Below, piece after piece: positions 28,200-37,249 of a DNA stretch of 64,000 bases. The notes under the pieces are model-generated. The model saw nothing but the letters and a program-made list of their open reading frames with translations. It had not been told where the DNA came from and did no database searches. Numbering within the stretch: the first letter of the stretch is position 1; every line of letters begins with the position of its first letter. Position numbers and translations under genes: made by a program. Source of the DNA: Bacillus albus (lineage in GTDB: Bacteria > Bacillota > Bacilli > Bacillales > Bacillaceae_G); the NCBI RefSeq assembly GCF_001884185.1, contig NZ_MAOE01000111.1, positions 124,001 through 188,000 on the forward strand. The letters run 5' to 3'.

Positions 28200-29189
28200 A
28201 TGAGCTTTTTTAAAAAACTAAAAGAAAAAATTTCAAAACAAACAGATACAGTAACAGAGAAGTTTAAACAAGGGTTAGAAAAAACGAGAAATTCATTTGC
28301 AGATAAAGTAAATGATTTAGTCTTTCGTTACCGTAAAGTAGATGAAGATTTCTTCGAAGAATTAGAAGAAATTTTAATCGGTGCGGACGTTGGCGTTTCA
28401 ACAGTGATGGAATTAATCGATCAATTGAAAGAAGAAGTGCAACGCCGTAACATTCAAGATCCAAGAGAAGTACAAGCTGTTATTTCAGAAAAGCTAATAG
28501 AAATTTATAAAGGCGACAGCGATTTTACTAATGAAATTAATATGCAAAAAGATGGCTTGACAGTTGTTTTATTTGTTGGTGTTAATGGTGTAGGTAAAAC
28601 TACGACAATTGGTAAGATGGCTCATAAGTTTAAATCAGAAGGTAAGTCTGTCTTATTAGCGGCGGGAGATACGTTCCGTGCCGGAGCGATTGAACAATTA
28701 GAAGTATGGGGCGATCGCGTTGGTGTAGAGGTGATTAAACAAGGATCAGGGTCTGATCCAGCAGCGGTTATGTATGATGCTGTACAAGCTGCAAAAGCAC
28801 GTAACGTAGACGTATTACTATGTGATACAGCAGGACGCTTACAAAATAAAGTGAACTTAATGAAAGAGTTAGAGAAAGTAAAACGTGTAATTGAGCGTGA
28901 AGTACCAGGAGCTCCTCATGAAGTATTACTTGTTATTGATGCTACAACAGGACAAAACGGTTTAAGTCAAGCGAAAACATTCCGTGAAGCAACGAATGTT
29001 ACAGGTATTGTTTTAACGAAGTTAGATGGAACTGCTAAAGGTGGTATTGTATTAGCGATTCGTAACGAAATGGATGTACCAGTGAAATTTGTTGGATTAG
29101 GAGAGCAAATGGATGATCTGCAACAGTTCGATCCAGAACAATATGTGTATGGTTTATTTGCGAACGTAGTAGAAACAGAAGAAGTATAA
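28200..29189 (+). CDS. ftsY: Signal recognition particle receptor FtsY
   Basis: FtsY docks SRP-ribosome complexes at the membrane. The 329 residues have a short charged N-terminal helix region, as in Gram-positives that lack the long acidic A domain. The NG GTPase follows: GVNGVGKTTTIGKMA, AAGDTFRAGAIEQL, CDTAGRLQNK and TKLDGTAKGG. GAAGGATGGG precedes the ATG. The partner Ffh is encoded 480 bases downstream, past a terminator and a new promoter. Confidence 0.97.
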   Translation: MSFFKKLKEKISKQTDTVTEKFKQGLEKTRNSFADKVNDLVFRYRKVDEDFFEELEEILIGADVGVSTVMELIDQLKEEVQRRNIQDPREVQAVISEKLIEIYKGDSDFTNEINMQKDGLTVVLFVGVNGVGKTTTIGKMAHKFKSEGKSVLLAAGDTFRAGAIEQLEVWGDRVGVEVIKQGSGSDPAAVMYDAVQAAKARNVDVLLCDTAGRLQNKVNLMKELEKVKRVIEREVPGAPHEVLLVIDATTGQNGLSQAKTFREATNVTGIVLTKLDGTAKGGIVLAIRNEMDVPVKFVGLGEQMDDLQQFDPEQYVYGLFANVVETEEV

Positions 29190-29192
29190 GTG

Positions 29193-29220
29193 AAAGAAGC
29201 GGTAATTTCCGCTTCTTTTT
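29193..29220 (+). terminator. Intrinsic terminator after ftsY
   Basis: AAAGAAGCGG (29193-29202) pairs perfectly with CCGCTTCTTT (29209-29218), loop TAATTT, followed by T residues. Confidence 0.92.
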
Positions 29221-29251
29221 CTATAAAAATATGTGATGTTAAGAAAAAAAC

Positions 29252-29280
29252 TTGACACTCTTTTGTACTCCATGTAAACT
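29252..29280 (+). promoter_or_regulatory. Sigma-A promoter of ylxM-ffh
   Basis: A perfect TTGACA (29252-29257), exact 17-bp spacer and TAAACT (29275-29280), preceded by an A-tract that could act as an UP element. It lies between the ftsY terminator and ylxM. Confidence 0.8.
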
Positions 29281-29322
29281 AATTCATGTAAAGGGAAATC
29301 ACTTAACAAAGGATGATCCAAC

Positions 29323-29655
29323 ATGCTCGAAAAAACAACGAGAATGAACTATTTATTTGATTTTTATCAATCGTTGTTAACGCAAAAACAAAGAAGTTAT
29401 ATGTCGCTTTATTATCTAGATGATTTATCTCTTGGTGAAATTGCGGAAGAATTTGATGTAAGTCGCCAAGCCGTGTATGATAACATTAAACGGACTGAAG
29501 CGATGCTTGAAGAATATGAAGAAAAATTAGTATTACTTCAAAAGTTTCAAGAGCGACAGCGACTTGTTGCAAAGCTAAAACAGCTAATCAGCGAAGAAGA
29601 GCATGTGAATGAAGAAATGAAACAAGTTGTTGAAGCTATCGAAAAATTAGATTAG
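29323..29655 (+). CDS. ylxM: YlxM, SRP-associated helix-turn-helix protein
   Basis: A 110-residue protein with a sigma-factor region 4-like helix-turn-helix, [20 protein letters not shown] (about residues 35-55), and a charged C-terminal coiled segment. It is almost always encoded directly before ffh in Firmicutes. In streptococci YlxM influences SRP assembly and its GTPase activity. DNA binding is suggested by the fold but unproven. The spacing to ffh is 12 bases, so the two are co-transcribed. Confidence 0.93.
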
Positions 29656-29667
29656 GAGGGCGGCAAT

Positions 29668-31017
29668 ATGGCATTTGAAGGATTAGCCGACCGACTTCAA
29701 CAGACGATGCAAAAAATCCGCGGCAAAGGAAAAGTTTCTGAAGCCGATGTGAAAGAAATGATGAGAGAAGTTCGTCTAGCTCTTTTAGAAGCAGACGTTA
29801 ACTTTAAAGTAGTAAAAGATTTTGTAAAGCGTGTGTCTGAACGTGCTGTCGGACAAGATGTAATGAAAAGTTTGACACCTGGACAACAAGTAATTAAAGT
29901 TGTACAGGAAGAACTTACAGAACTTATGGGCGGAGAGCAAAGCAAAATTGCTGTTGCTAATAAGCCACCGACTGTTATTATGATGGTTGGTCTGCAAGGT
30001 GCAGGTAAAACAACGACGACAGGTAAGCTTGCGAATTTGCTTCGTAAAAAGCATAATCGTAAACCTATGCTTGTTGCGGCGGATATTTACCGTCCTGCAG
30101 CGATTAAACAGCTTGAAACATTAGGGAAGCAATTGGACATGCCTGTATTCTCTTTAGGAGATCAAGTAAGTCCTGTTGAAATTGCGAAACAAGCGATTGC
30201 AAAAGCAAAAGAAGATCATCACGATTATGTTTTAATTGATACAGCAGGTCGCCTGCATATTGATGAAGAACTAATGGATGAATTAGCGAAAGTGAAAGAA
30301 GTTGCGAAACCGGATGAAATTTTCCTTGTTGTCGATGCGATGACAGGACAAGACGCGGTTAATGTTGCACAAAGTTTCCATGAACAGTTAGGTTTAACTG
30401 GGGTTGTATTAACAAAACTAGATGGTGATACGCGCGGTGGTGCGGCATTATCTATTAAAGCTGTTACAAATACACCAATTAAATTTGCTGGTATGGGTGA
30501 AAAACTAGATGCACTTGAAGCGTTCCATCCAGAACGTATGGCATCCCGTATTTTAGGGATGGGAGACGTCTTAACGTTAATTGAAAAAGCGCAAGCTACA
30601 GTTGATGAAGAGAAAGCAAAAGAACTTGAGCAAAAAATGCGTACACTTTCGTTTACGCTTGACGATTTCCTAGAACAACTTGGACAAGTGCGTCAACTTG
30701 GACCGCTTGATGAATTGTTAGGAATGCTTCCTGGTGCAAATAAAATTAAAGGGCTGAAAAATGCACAAGTTGATGAAAAACAAATTGGGCATATTGAGGC
30801 AATTATTCGTTCTATGACTAAATTAGAGCGAGAACAACCGGAAATAATCAATGCTAGTCGCAAAAAGCGCATTGCCAAAGGTAGCGGTACAACGGTACAA
30901 GAAATCAATCGTTTAATCAAGCAATTTGATGATATGAAAAAGATGATGAAAACGATGACTGGAATGCAAAAAGGTAAGAAAAAAGGACTAGGTGGATTGA
31001 AGTTTCCATTCATGTAA
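29668..31017 (+). CDS. ffh: Signal recognition particle GTPase Ffh
   Basis: Ffh binds signal sequences of nascent membrane and secreted proteins and the 4.5S-like scRNA. The 449 residues include an N domain, a GTPase with GLQGAGKTTTTGKLA, AADIYRPAAIKQL, DTAGRLHIDEE and TKLDGDTRGGAAL, and a methionine-rich M domain. The M domain has SGTTVQEINRLIKQFDDMKK and ends GLGGLKFPFM. GGAGGGCGG precedes the ATG. Full length and complete. Confidence 0.98.
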   Translation: MAFEGLADRLQQTMQKIRGKGKVSEADVKEMMREVRLALLEADVNFKVVKDFVKRVSERAVGQDVMKSLTPGQQVIKVVQEELTELMGGEQSKIAVANKPPTVIMMVGLQGAGKTTTTGKLANLLRKKHNRKPMLVAADIYRPAAIKQLETLGKQLDMPVFSLGDQVSPVEIAKQAIAKAKEDHHDYVLIDTAGRLHIDEELMDELAKVKEVAKPDEIFLVVDAMTGQDAVNVAQSFHEQLGLTGVVLTKLDGDTRGGAALSIKAVTNTPIKFAGMGEKLDALEAFHPERMASRILGMGDVLTLIEKAQATVDEEKAKELEQKMRTLSFTLDDFLEQLGQVRQLGPLDELLGMLPGANKIKGLKNAQVDEKQIGHIEAIIRSMTKLEREQPEIINASRKKRIAKGSGTTVQEINRLIKQFDDMKKMMKTMTGMQKGKKKGLGGLKFPFM

Positions 31018-31049
31018 GGAAAAAAGATGGCTCTGTTAAGAAAAAATAC

Positions 31050-31079
31050 TTTACAAAGCAATAGTCTTTTTGCTAATAT
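31050..31079 (+). promoter_or_regulatory. Probable promoter of rpsP
   Basis: TTTACA (31050-31055), 18-bp spacer, TAATAT (31074-31079), with an upstream TTAAGAAAAAATAC A-tract. It lies in the gap between ffh and rpsP. Confidence 0.55.
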
Positions 31080-31117
31080 AATTATCTGTGTGAAATAAAT
31101 TCGGAGGTGCTTTATAA

Positions 31118-31390
31118 ATGGCAGTTAAAATTCGTTTAAAACGTATGGGAGCTAAAAAAACTCCTTTCTATCGTGTAGTTGTTGCAGATTCTCGTTCTCC
31201 TCGTGACGGACGTTTCATTGAGGAAATCGGTACTTACAATCCGGTTGCTCAACCAGCTGAAGTTAAGATCAACGAAGAAGCAGCATTAAAATGGTTAGGA
31301 AATGGTGCTAAACCATCTGATACAGTTCGTAACTTATTCTCTAACCAAGGTATCATGGAGAAATTCCACTTATCTAAACAAGGTAAGTAA
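31118..31390 (+). CDS. rpsP: 30S ribosomal protein S16
   Basis: A 90-residue basic protein with the S16 signature [20 protein letters not shown] at the N-terminus, followed by [20 protein letters not shown]16 stabilises the 5' domain of 16S rRNA during 30S assembly. GGAGGTG precedes the ATG. It leads the rpsP-khpA-rimM-trmD-rplS cluster, a conserved bacterial grouping of ribosome and tRNA maturation genes. Confidence 0.98.
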   Translation: MAVKIRLKRMGAKKTPFYRVVVADSRSPRDGRFIEEIGTYNPVAQPAEVKINEEAALKWLGNGAKPSDTVRNLFSNQGIMEKFHLSKQGK

Positions 31391-31404
31391 TTGAGGCAAT
31401 GACT

Positions 31405-31632
31405 ATGAAGAAGTTAGTCGAGACGATTGTCAAGCCTCTTGTCGATTATCCTGAAGATGTAAAAGTTACACAGGAACTTTACAACGGAGAGATAAAGTAT
31501 CGATTAACTGTACATCCTGAGGATGTTGGAAAAGTCATTGGAAAGCAAGGCAAAGTTGCGAAAGCAATTCGAATGCTCTTGTATTCAGTGGGACATCATA
31601 ATGATGAAAAAGTAACACTGGAAATTCAATAA
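31405..31632 (+). CDS. khpA: KH-domain RNA-binding protein KhpA (YlqC)
   Basis: A 75-residue single KH-domain protein with the RNA-binding loop [15 protein letters not shown]. KhpA pairs with KhpB (Jag/EloR) in Gram-positive bacteria and binds many RNAs affecting cell elongation and sporulation genes. Two in-frame ATGs are available (31399 and 31405). GAGG at 31393-31396 is too close to the first and well placed for the second, so 31405 is chosen. It sits 14 bases after rpsP and is closed by a terminator at 31637-31671. Confidence 0.93.
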   Translation: MKKLVETIVKPLVDYPEDVKVTQELYNGEIKYRLTVHPEDVGKVIGKQGKVAKAIRMLLYSVGHHNDEKVTLEIQ

Positions 31633-31636
31633 ACGT

Positions 31637-31671
31637 AAAAAGGGCGAGGAGTTATTTCCTCTCCCTTTTTT
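31637..31671 (+). terminator. Intrinsic terminator after khpA
   Basis: AAAAAGGG (31637-31644) and GAGGA (31646-31650) pair with TCCTC and CCCTTTTT on the other side, with one mismatch, and a T-run ends at 31671. Confidence 0.85.
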
Positions 31672-31753
31672 AACATTTAAAGAGAAGTTGCATGTTCCAT
31701 ATGTGAAATGGGGATGCTTAATTTATATAGAAACCAGGGGTGAAATACTATTT

Positions 31754-32269
31754 ATGACAAAATGGTTTAATGTAGGGAAAATTGTAAATACTCATGGCGT
31801 AAGAGGAGAAATTCGTGTAGTTTCTCGTACTGATTTTCCAGAAGAGCGATATAAAGTAGGAAATACATTATACATATCGAATGAAAAAGGTGGAGAGCCT
31901 TTCCCAGTAAAGATTACTTCTCATCGTCAACATAAAACATTTGATTTATTGACATTTGAAGGATATGGGAATGTAAATGAAGTAGAACAGTTTAAAGGAT
32001 CTCTTTTAAAAGTGCCTGAAGATCAATTAGGCGAACTAGCTGAAGGTGAATACTACTATCATGAAATTATTGGTTGCAACGTTGTAACGGAAGAAGGAGA
32101 AGCGTTAGGGACAATAAAAGAAATTTTATCTCCCGGTGCAAATGATGTTTGGGTTATTAAACGTCCAAAAGGTCAAGATCTGTTAATTCCTTATATTGAT
32201 GATGTTGTACTTCAAGTTAACATTGAGAATAAATTAGTAACCATTCATGTAATGGAAGGGCTGCTATAA
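31754..32269 (+). CDS. rimM: 16S rRNA processing factor RimM
   Basis: RimM assists maturation of the 30S head and binds S19. The 171-residue protein has [20 protein letters not shown] at the N-terminus and a PRC-barrel C-terminal half with [20 protein letters not shown] and [11 protein letters not shown] possible earlier in-frame start at 31688 lies just after the khpA terminator and would add 22 atypical residues. The ATG at 31754 follows GGGGTGA and gives the family N-terminus. The stop overlaps trmD by one base (TAATG). Confidence 0.96.
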
Positions 32270-33003
32270 TGAAAATTGACATTTTAACATTGTTTCCAGA
32301 TATGTTTACAGGTGTGTTTGGATCTTCAATTTTAAAGAAAGCACAAGAAAAAGAAGCGGTAGAGCTTCGTGTGGTCAATTTCCGCGATTATACAACGAGT
32401 AAGCATAATAGCGTAGATGATTATCCGTATGGTGGTGGCGCTGGGATGGTATTAACCCCTCAGCCTATTTTTGATGCTGTAGAAGATTTAACGAAAGAGA
32501 CAGAGCGTAAGCCGAGAGTTGTCTTAATGTGTCCGCAGGGTGAAAGATTTACTCAAAAGAAAGCGGAAGAGCTTGCAGAAGAAGAACATTTAATCTTTGT
32601 ATGTGGACATTATGAAGGATATGACGAGAGAATTCGTGAACATCTCGTGACAGATGAGATTTCTATTGGTGACTACGTATTAACGGGTGGAGAGTTAGCC
32701 TCTATGGTTATAACTGATAGTGTCGTACGTCTCTTGCCAGGAGTACTAGGAAATCATGCTTCACAAGTCGAGGATTCGTTTAGTACAGGTTTATTAGAGC
32801 ATCCTCATTATACACGTCCAGCTGATTTTCGTGGTATGAAAGTGCCCGATGTATTAATGTCAGGAAATCATAAAAATATTGATGAGTGGCGACATAAAGA
32901 ATCGTTGCGTCGTACGTACACGCGTAGACCGGATTTACTAGAAGAACGAGAATTGTCTAAGCAAGAAAAGAAGTGGCTAGAACAGATTAAAGAAGGTAAA
33001 TAA
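32269..33003 (+). CDS. trmD: tRNA (guanine37-N1) methyltransferase TrmD
   Basis: TrmD makes m1G37 in tRNAs reading CNN codons and prevents +1 frameshifting. The 244 residues form a trefoil-knot SPOUT methyltransferase with [32 protein letters not shown] and the knot motif [13 protein letters not shown]. The ATG shares a base with the rimM stop. It is followed by its own intergenic promoter for rplS. Confidence 0.97.
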
Positions 33004-33022
33004 GGGCTTGATATATTTTCTA

Positions 33023-33051
33023 TTGCAACAGTCCTAGCAATATGCTATTAT
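33023..33051 (+). promoter_or_regulatory. Sigma-A promoter of rplS
   Basis: -35 TTGCAA (33023-33028), exact 17-bp spacer, -10 TATTAT (33046-33051). The expected start near 33058 gives a leader of about 90 bases. Confidence 0.75.
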
Positions 33052-33057
33052 AACACT

Positions 33058-33149
33058 TGTGCTGCTGAAATCAGTGGCCGTATTAACGATGTTCCGCTGT
33101 AATTTATTAAGACTTTATAAGAGCATCTGTTTAAAGGAGAGAATTTAAT
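33058..33149 (+). promoter_or_regulatory. Probable L19 leader of rplS mRNA
   Basis: The 5' UTR holds a hairpin in which CAGTGG (33072-33077) pairs with CCGCTG (33094-33099) and an inner CGT/ACG stem (33079-33088) has an ATTA loop. Bacillus species are known to carry a structured L19 leader in front of rplS that is thought to mediate autoregulation. Position and structure fit, but a covariance search would be needed to confirm it. Confidence 0.6.
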
Positions 33150-33494
33150 ATGCAACAATTAATCGCAGAAATTACAAAAGGCCAATTAAAAACTGACCTT
33201 CCTTCATTCCGTCCTGGAGACACTTTACGTGTACACGTAAAAGTAGTTGAGGGAACTCGTGAAAGAATTCAGCTTTTCGAAGGTGTTGTAATTAAACGTC
33301 GTGGTGGCGGAATCAGTGAAACATTTACAGTTCGTAAGATTTCTTACGGTGTAGGTGTTGAGCGTACATTCCCAGTTCACACGCCAAGAATCGCGAAAAT
33401 CGAAGTACTTCGCCGTGGTAAAGTACGTCGTGCTAAGTTATACTACTTACGTAACCTTCGCGGTAAAAAAGCACGTATTAAAGAAATTCGATAA
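33150..33494 (+). CDS. rplS: 50S ribosomal protein L19
   Basis: A 114-residue basic protein with the L19 features [36 protein letters not shown] and a lysine/arginine-rich tail. L19 lies at the 30S-50S interface near bridge B6. AAAGGAGAG precedes the ATG. It has its own promoter and leader, and a strong terminator directly after it. Confidence 0.98.
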   Translation: MQQLIAEITKGQLKTDLPSFRPGDTLRVHVKVVEGTRERIQLFEGVVIKRRGGGISETFTVRKISYGVGVERTFPVHTPRIAKIEVLRRGKVRRAKLYYLRNLRGKKARIKEIR

Positions 33495-33503
33495 GACATG
33501 TAT

Positions 33504-33534
33504 GGGAGCTTGTAAATGCACAAGCTCCCTTTTT
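33504..33534 (+). terminator. Intrinsic terminator after rplS
   Basis: GGGAGCTTGT (33504-33513) pairs perfectly with ACAAGCTCCC (33520-33529), loop AAATGC, followed by five T. Confidence 0.93.
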
Positions 33535-33561
33535 CCAATCTATATAAAATTTTGATATAAT
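33533..33561 (+). promoter_or_regulatory. Extended -10 promoter of lepB
   Basis: TGATATAAT (33553-33561) is an extended -10 with a perfect TATAAT hexamer. The -35 position (TTCCAA, 33533-33538) is poor and overlaps the rplS terminator tail. It lies 37 bases before the lepB start. Confidence 0.6.
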
Positions 33562-33597
33562 ACGAGCAGCTTACATAATCGTGTGGAGGAGAAAAGC

Positions 33598-34149
33598 ATG
33601 AAGAAAGAAAAAAGTTCACTTTGGGAATGGATCAAGGCAATTTTGATTGCTGTTGTATTAGCGGGTGTTATTAGACAGTTTTTCTTTGCGCCAATTCTCG
33701 TAGATGGAGTATCGATGGCATCTACTTTACATGATCGCGATCGAATGATTGTCAATAAAATTGGTTATCACATAGGAGACCCGAAACGATTTGATATTAT
33801 TGTGTTCCGAGCAACGGAAGATAAGGATTATATTAAGCGTATTATCGGCCTTCCAGGCGATGAAATAGAGTATCGTAATGATAAACTGTATGTAAACGGA
33901 AAGGCTTATGAGGAGCCGTATTTAGACAAGCAGAAAAAGCAACTTGCTGATGGACCGCTTACATATGATTTTACTCTTGAAGAAATGACAGGGAAGAAAA
34001 CTGTTCCAGAAGGTCAGTTATTTGTTTTAGGTGATAATCGTCGTTTTAGTAAAGATAGCCGTTCGATTGGTACAATTTCAATGGACCAAGTAATCGGAAA
34101 AGCAAATATACTATATTGGCCGTTAAAAGACGCTCGTATTGTGAAATAA
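33598..34149 (+). CDS. lepB: Type I signal peptidase
   Basis: This enzyme cleaves signal peptides from exported proteins at the outer face of the membrane. The 183 residues have one N-terminal membrane helix (about 12-32) and the Gram-positive short form. The catalytic serine is Ser39 in DGVSMASTL, the general base Lys80 in [12 protein letters not shown], and [14 protein letters not shown] lies near the end. GGAGGAG marks the ATG at 33598 over the in-frame GTG at 33583. It interrupts the rplS-rbgA order seen in B. subtilis. The genome probably has other type I signal peptidases. Confidence 0.95.
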   Translation: MKKEKSSLWEWIKAILIAVVLAGVIRQFFFAPILVDGVSMASTLHDRDRMIVNKIGYHIGDPKRFDIIVFRATEDKDYIKRIIGLPGDEIEYRNDKLYVNGKAYEEPYLDKQKKQLADGPLTYDFTLEEMTGKKTVPEGQLFVLGDNRRFSKDSRSIGTISMDQVIGKANILYWPLKDARIVK

Positions 34150-34169
34150 AAGAAAAAGAAGGTGGCAAC

Positions 34170-35051
34170 ATGGTAATTCAATGGTTCCCGGGCCATATGG
34201 CAAAGGCTAGACGCCAAGTAACAGAAAAATTAAAGTTAATTGATGTTGTAATTGAGCTTGTAGATGCTCGATTACCTTTATCTTCTCGAAATCCGATGAT
34301 TGATGAGATTATTACACATAAACCAAGGCTTGTTGTTTTAAATAAAGCAGATATGGCAGATGATCGTTTAACAAAGCAATGGATCGCATATTTTAAAGAA
34401 AAAGGCCATATGGCAATTTCAATTAACGCACAAGCTGGACAAGGTATGAAAGAAATTGCAGCGGCTTGTAAAGTGTTAGTGAAAGAGAAATTTGATAAAA
34501 TGGTTGCAAAAGGTATTAGACCGAGAGCGATTCGTGCATTAATCGTAGGTATACCGAATGTTGGTAAATCTACGTTAATTAATAAATTAGCAAAGAAAAA
34601 TATTGCTAAAACAGGAGATCGTCCTGGTGTGACAACAGCTCAACAATGGATTAAAGTTGGGAAAGAAATGGAACTGTTAGATACACCTGGTATTTTATGG
34701 CCTAAATTTGAAGATCAATTAGTGGGTCTTCGATTAGCGACAACAGGCGCAATTAAAGATTCAATTTTAAATTTGCAAGATGTTGCTGTTTACGCACTAC
34801 GTTTTATGGAGAAACATTATCCAGAACGTTTGAAAGAGCGATATAATTTAAATGAGATTCCAGAAGATATTGTGGAGTTATTCGATGCAATTGGAAAAAA
34901 TAGAGGCTGTTTAATGGGCGGCGGAATGATTGATTATGATAAAACATCTGAACTTGTACTTCGTGAGCTTCGTGGTGGGAAACTTGGAAAAATGACGTTC
35001 GAAACACCAGAAGAGTTTGCAGAGCAAACAGAAGATGTAGAAAAAGTATAA
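34170..35051 (+). CDS. rbgA: Ribosome biogenesis GTPase RbgA (YlqF)
   Basis: RbgA is needed for late assembly of the 50S subunit in B. subtilis. The 293 residues are a circularly permuted GTPase: NKADM (G4) comes before [14 protein letters not shown] (G1) and DTPG (G3). The start [12 protein letters not shown] is a family signature. An in-frame start at 34116 would lie inside lepB. The ATG at 34170 follows GAAGGTGG. It is separated from lepB by 20 bases, so both are likely in one transcript. Confidence 0.96.
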   Translation: MVIQWFPGHMAKARRQVTEKLKLIDVVIELVDARLPLSSRNPMIDEIITHKPRLVVLNKADMADDRLTKQWIAYFKEKGHMAISINAQAGQGMKEIAAACKVLVKEKFDKMVAKGIRPRAIRALIVGIPNVGKSTLINKLAKKNIAKTGDRPGVTTAQQWIKVGKEMELLDTPGILWPKFEDQLVGLRLATTGAIKDSILNLQDVAVYALRFMEKHYPERLKERYNLNEIPEDIVELFDAIGKNRGCLMGGGMIDYDKTSELVLRELRGGKLGKMTFETPEEFAEQTEDVEKV

Positions 35052-35080
35052 GACGTGCGTTTGTACGTCTTTTCTTTTTT
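35050..35080 (+). terminator. Weak terminator after rbgA
   Basis: AAGACGT (35050-35056) pairs with ACGTCTT (35065-35071), only 7 bp with an 8-nt loop, followed by TTCTTTTTT. It starts in the rbgA stop codon; partial read-through into rnhB is likely. Confidence 0.55.
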
Positions 35081-35102
35081 GTATATAAAGGGAGTGGCAG
35101 GA

Positions 35103-35876
35103 ATGCAAAAAGTGACGATTCAAGAAGCAGAACATTTACTGCAAGAAATTATAAGTGAAGAGGACGACCGTTTTCAAACTTTAATGAAAGATGAGCGAAA
35201 AGGGGTGCAAAAGCTCATTTTAAAGTGGTATAAACAAAAAGAGTTAGCGCAAAAGGAAAAAGAAAAATTTTTAGAAATGTCTAAGTATGAAAATGCGTTA
35301 CGTGAAAAAGGTCTCACATATATCGCAGGTATAGATGAAGTAGGTCGTGGACCGCTAGCTGGGCCTGTTGTGACGGCAGCTGTTGTCCTTCCGGAAGATT
35401 TTTATATTCCAGGGTTAAATGATTCGAAAAAGCTGAGTGAGGCGAAGCGAGAGCGTTTTTATGATGAGATTAAAACACAAGCAATTGCCATTGGAGTTGG
35501 AATTGTATCACCGCAAGTGATTGATGAGATAAACATTTATCAAGCGACGAAACAAGCGATGTTAGATGCTGTTGCGAATTTAGCTTGTACACCAGAATAT
35601 TTATTAATTGATGCAATGAAACTCCCTACACCAATTCCGCAAACATCCATCATTAAAGGTGATGCGAAAAGTATTTCTATTTCAGCTGCATCTATTATTG
35701 CGAAAGTAACGAGAGATCGTATGATGAAAGAGCTTGGAGAAAAGTATCCTGCATATGGATTTGAACAACATATGGGATACGGAACAAAACAACATTTAGA
35801 AGCGATTGAAGCGCATGGAATATTAGAAGAACATCGAAAATCGTTTGCACCAATTAAAGATATGATTCAAAAATAA
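35103..35876 (+). CDS. rnhB: Ribonuclease HII
   Basis: RNase HII removes single ribonucleotides from DNA and RNA primers. The 257 residues have a helical N-terminal extension (about 1-70) and the catalytic core [39 protein letters not shown] and [15 protein letters not shown] follow, carrying the remaining acidic residues. Earlier in-frame starts overlap the weak terminator; the ATG at 35103 follows AAGGGAG and fits the family. It is followed by a strong terminator. Confidence 0.96.
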   Translation: MQKVTIQEAEHLLQEIISEEDDRFQTLMKDERKGVQKLILKWYKQKELAQKEKEKFLEMSKYENALREKGLTYIAGIDEVGRGPLAGPVVTAAVVLPEDFYIPGLNDSKKLSEAKRERFYDEIKTQAIAIGVGIVSPQVIDEINIYQATKQAMLDAVANLACTPEYLLIDAMKLPTPIPQTSIIKGDAKSISISAASIIAKVTRDRMMKELGEKYPAYGFEQHMGYGTKQHLEAIEAHGILEEHRKSFAPIKDMIQK

Positions 35877-35901
35877 GCTGCGAAAACGCAGCTTATTTTT
35901 T
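35870..35901 (+). terminator. Intrinsic terminator after rnhB
   Basis: AAAATAAGCTGCG (35870-35882) pairs perfectly with CGCAGCTTATTTT (35887-35899), AAAA tetraloop, followed by a T-rich tail. The 5' arm begins in the last codons of rnhB. Confidence 0.93.
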
Positions 35902-35922
35902 ATTTTGACATATAAACATTAC

Positions 35923-35964
35923 TATTTTCAAAAAAGAATAAAGCGATTTCAGTTTTCTGACACT
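35923..35964 (+). promoter_or_regulatory. Two CodY-like boxes ahead of sucCD
   Basis: TATTTTCAAAAAAG (35923-35936) and AGTTTTCTGACACT (35951-35964) each match the CodY motif AATTTTCWGAAAAT with three mismatches. They lie immediately upstream of the sucC promoter. In AT-rich DNA such matches arise by chance, so this is only a candidate. Confidence 0.35.
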
Positions 35965-35967
35965 TTA

Positions 35968-35997
35968 TTGTAGACAGCGTGCCAATCATCTTATACA
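35968..35997 (+). promoter_or_regulatory. Probable promoter of sucCD
   Basis: TTGTAG (35968-35973), 18-bp spacer, TATACA (35992-35997). The leader to the sucC start is about 65 bases. Confidence 0.5.
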
Positions 35998-36069
35998 ATG
36001 GCAATGTAATGTTTTTTAAACATTAAAAAACTTTTCGAGTAAAACAGGAAAACAGGGGAGGATGGGACC

Positions 36070-37230
36070 ATGAATATCCATGAGTACCAAGGTAAGGCAG
36101 TCCTTAGAAGCTATGGGGTTAGCGTTCCGAACGGGAAGGTTGCATTTACAGTAGAAGAAGCTGTAGAAGCAGCAAAAGAATTAGGAACGGATGTATGTGT
36201 AGTAAAAGCACAAATTCACGCTGGTGGACGCGGCAAAGCTGGCGGAGTAAAAGTTGCAAAAAATTTAGATGAAGTTCGTACATATGCAGAGAGCATTTTA
36301 GGAACTACACTTGTGACACATCAAACAGGTCCTGAAGGTAAGGAAGTAAAACGCTTACTTATCGAAGAAGGTTGCGATATTAAAAAAGAATATTATGTAG
36401 GTCTTGTATTAGACCGTGCAACTTCTCAAGTTGTTTTAATGGCGTCTGAAGAAGGCGGAACAGAAATTGAAGAAGTAGCAGAGCAAACACCTGAAAAAAT
36501 CTTTAAAGAATATATCGATCCAGCAGTAGGCTTACAAGGCTTCCAAGCACGCCGAATCGCATTTAACATCAATATTCCAAAAGAGCTTGTAGGACAAGCT
36601 GTGAAGTTTATGATGGGCTTATACCGTGCATTTATCGAAAAAGATTGCTCTATCGCAGAGATTAATCCACTTGTAACAACAGGTGACGGTAAAGTTATGG
36701 CATTAGATGCGAAATTAAACTTTGATTCTAATGCTTTATATCGCCATAAAGATATTTTAGAACTTCGCGATCTTGATGAAGAAGATGCAAAAGAGATTGA
36801 AGCTTCTAAATATGACTTAAACTACATTCCTTTAGATGGAAATATCGGTTGTATGGTTAATGGTGCAGGATTAGCAATGGCTACAATGGATATCATTAAA
36901 CATTATCATGGCGACCCAGCTAACTTCTTAGATGTTGGTGGCGGTGCAACAGCTGAAAAAGTTACAGAAGCATTCAAAATTATCCTTTCTGATAAAAATG
37001 TAAAAGGTATCTTCGTTAACATTTTTGGTGGCATTATGAAGTGTGATGTTATCGCAGAAGGTGTTATTGAAGCAACGAAACAAGTAGGTCTTGAATTACC
37101 TTTAGTTGTACGTCTTGAAGGTACAAACGTAGAGTTAGGTAAGAAAATTTTAAATGAGTCTGGTTTAAATATTGTTGCAGCAGAATCTATGGCAGACGGT
37201 GCACAAAAAATTGTTTCACTAGTGGGCTAA
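36070..37230 (+). CDS. sucC: Succinyl-CoA synthetase beta subunit
   Basis: With SucD it converts succinyl-CoA to succinate, making ATP or GTP in the TCA cycle. The 386 residues start [17 protein letters not shown], with the ATP-grasp domain including [36 protein letters not shown] and [11 protein letters not shown] follow, and [13 protein letters not shown] lies in the C-terminal flavodoxin-like domain. GGGGAGG precedes the ATG. It lies 19 bases upstream of sucD. Confidence 0.98.
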   Translation: MNIHEYQGKAVLRSYGVSVPNGKVAFTVEEAVEAAKELGTDVCVVKAQIHAGGRGKAGGVKVAKNLDEVRTYAESILGTTLVTHQTGPEGKEVKRLLIEEGCDIKKEYYVGLVLDRATSQVVLMASEEGGTEIEEVAEQTPEKIFKEYIDPAVGLQGFQARRIAFNINIPKELVGQAVKFMMGLYRAFIEKDCSIAEINPLVTTGDGKVMALDAKLNFDSNALYRHKDILELRDLDEEDAKEIEASKYDLNYIPLDGNIGCMVNGAGLAMATMDIIKHYHGDPANFLDVGGGATAEKVTEAFKIILSDKNVKGIFVNIFGGIMKCDVIAEGVIEATKQVGLELPLVVRLEGTNVELGKKILNESGLNIVAAESMADGAQKIVSLVG

Positions 37231-37249
37231 TAGAAAGCGGGGGAGAAAA

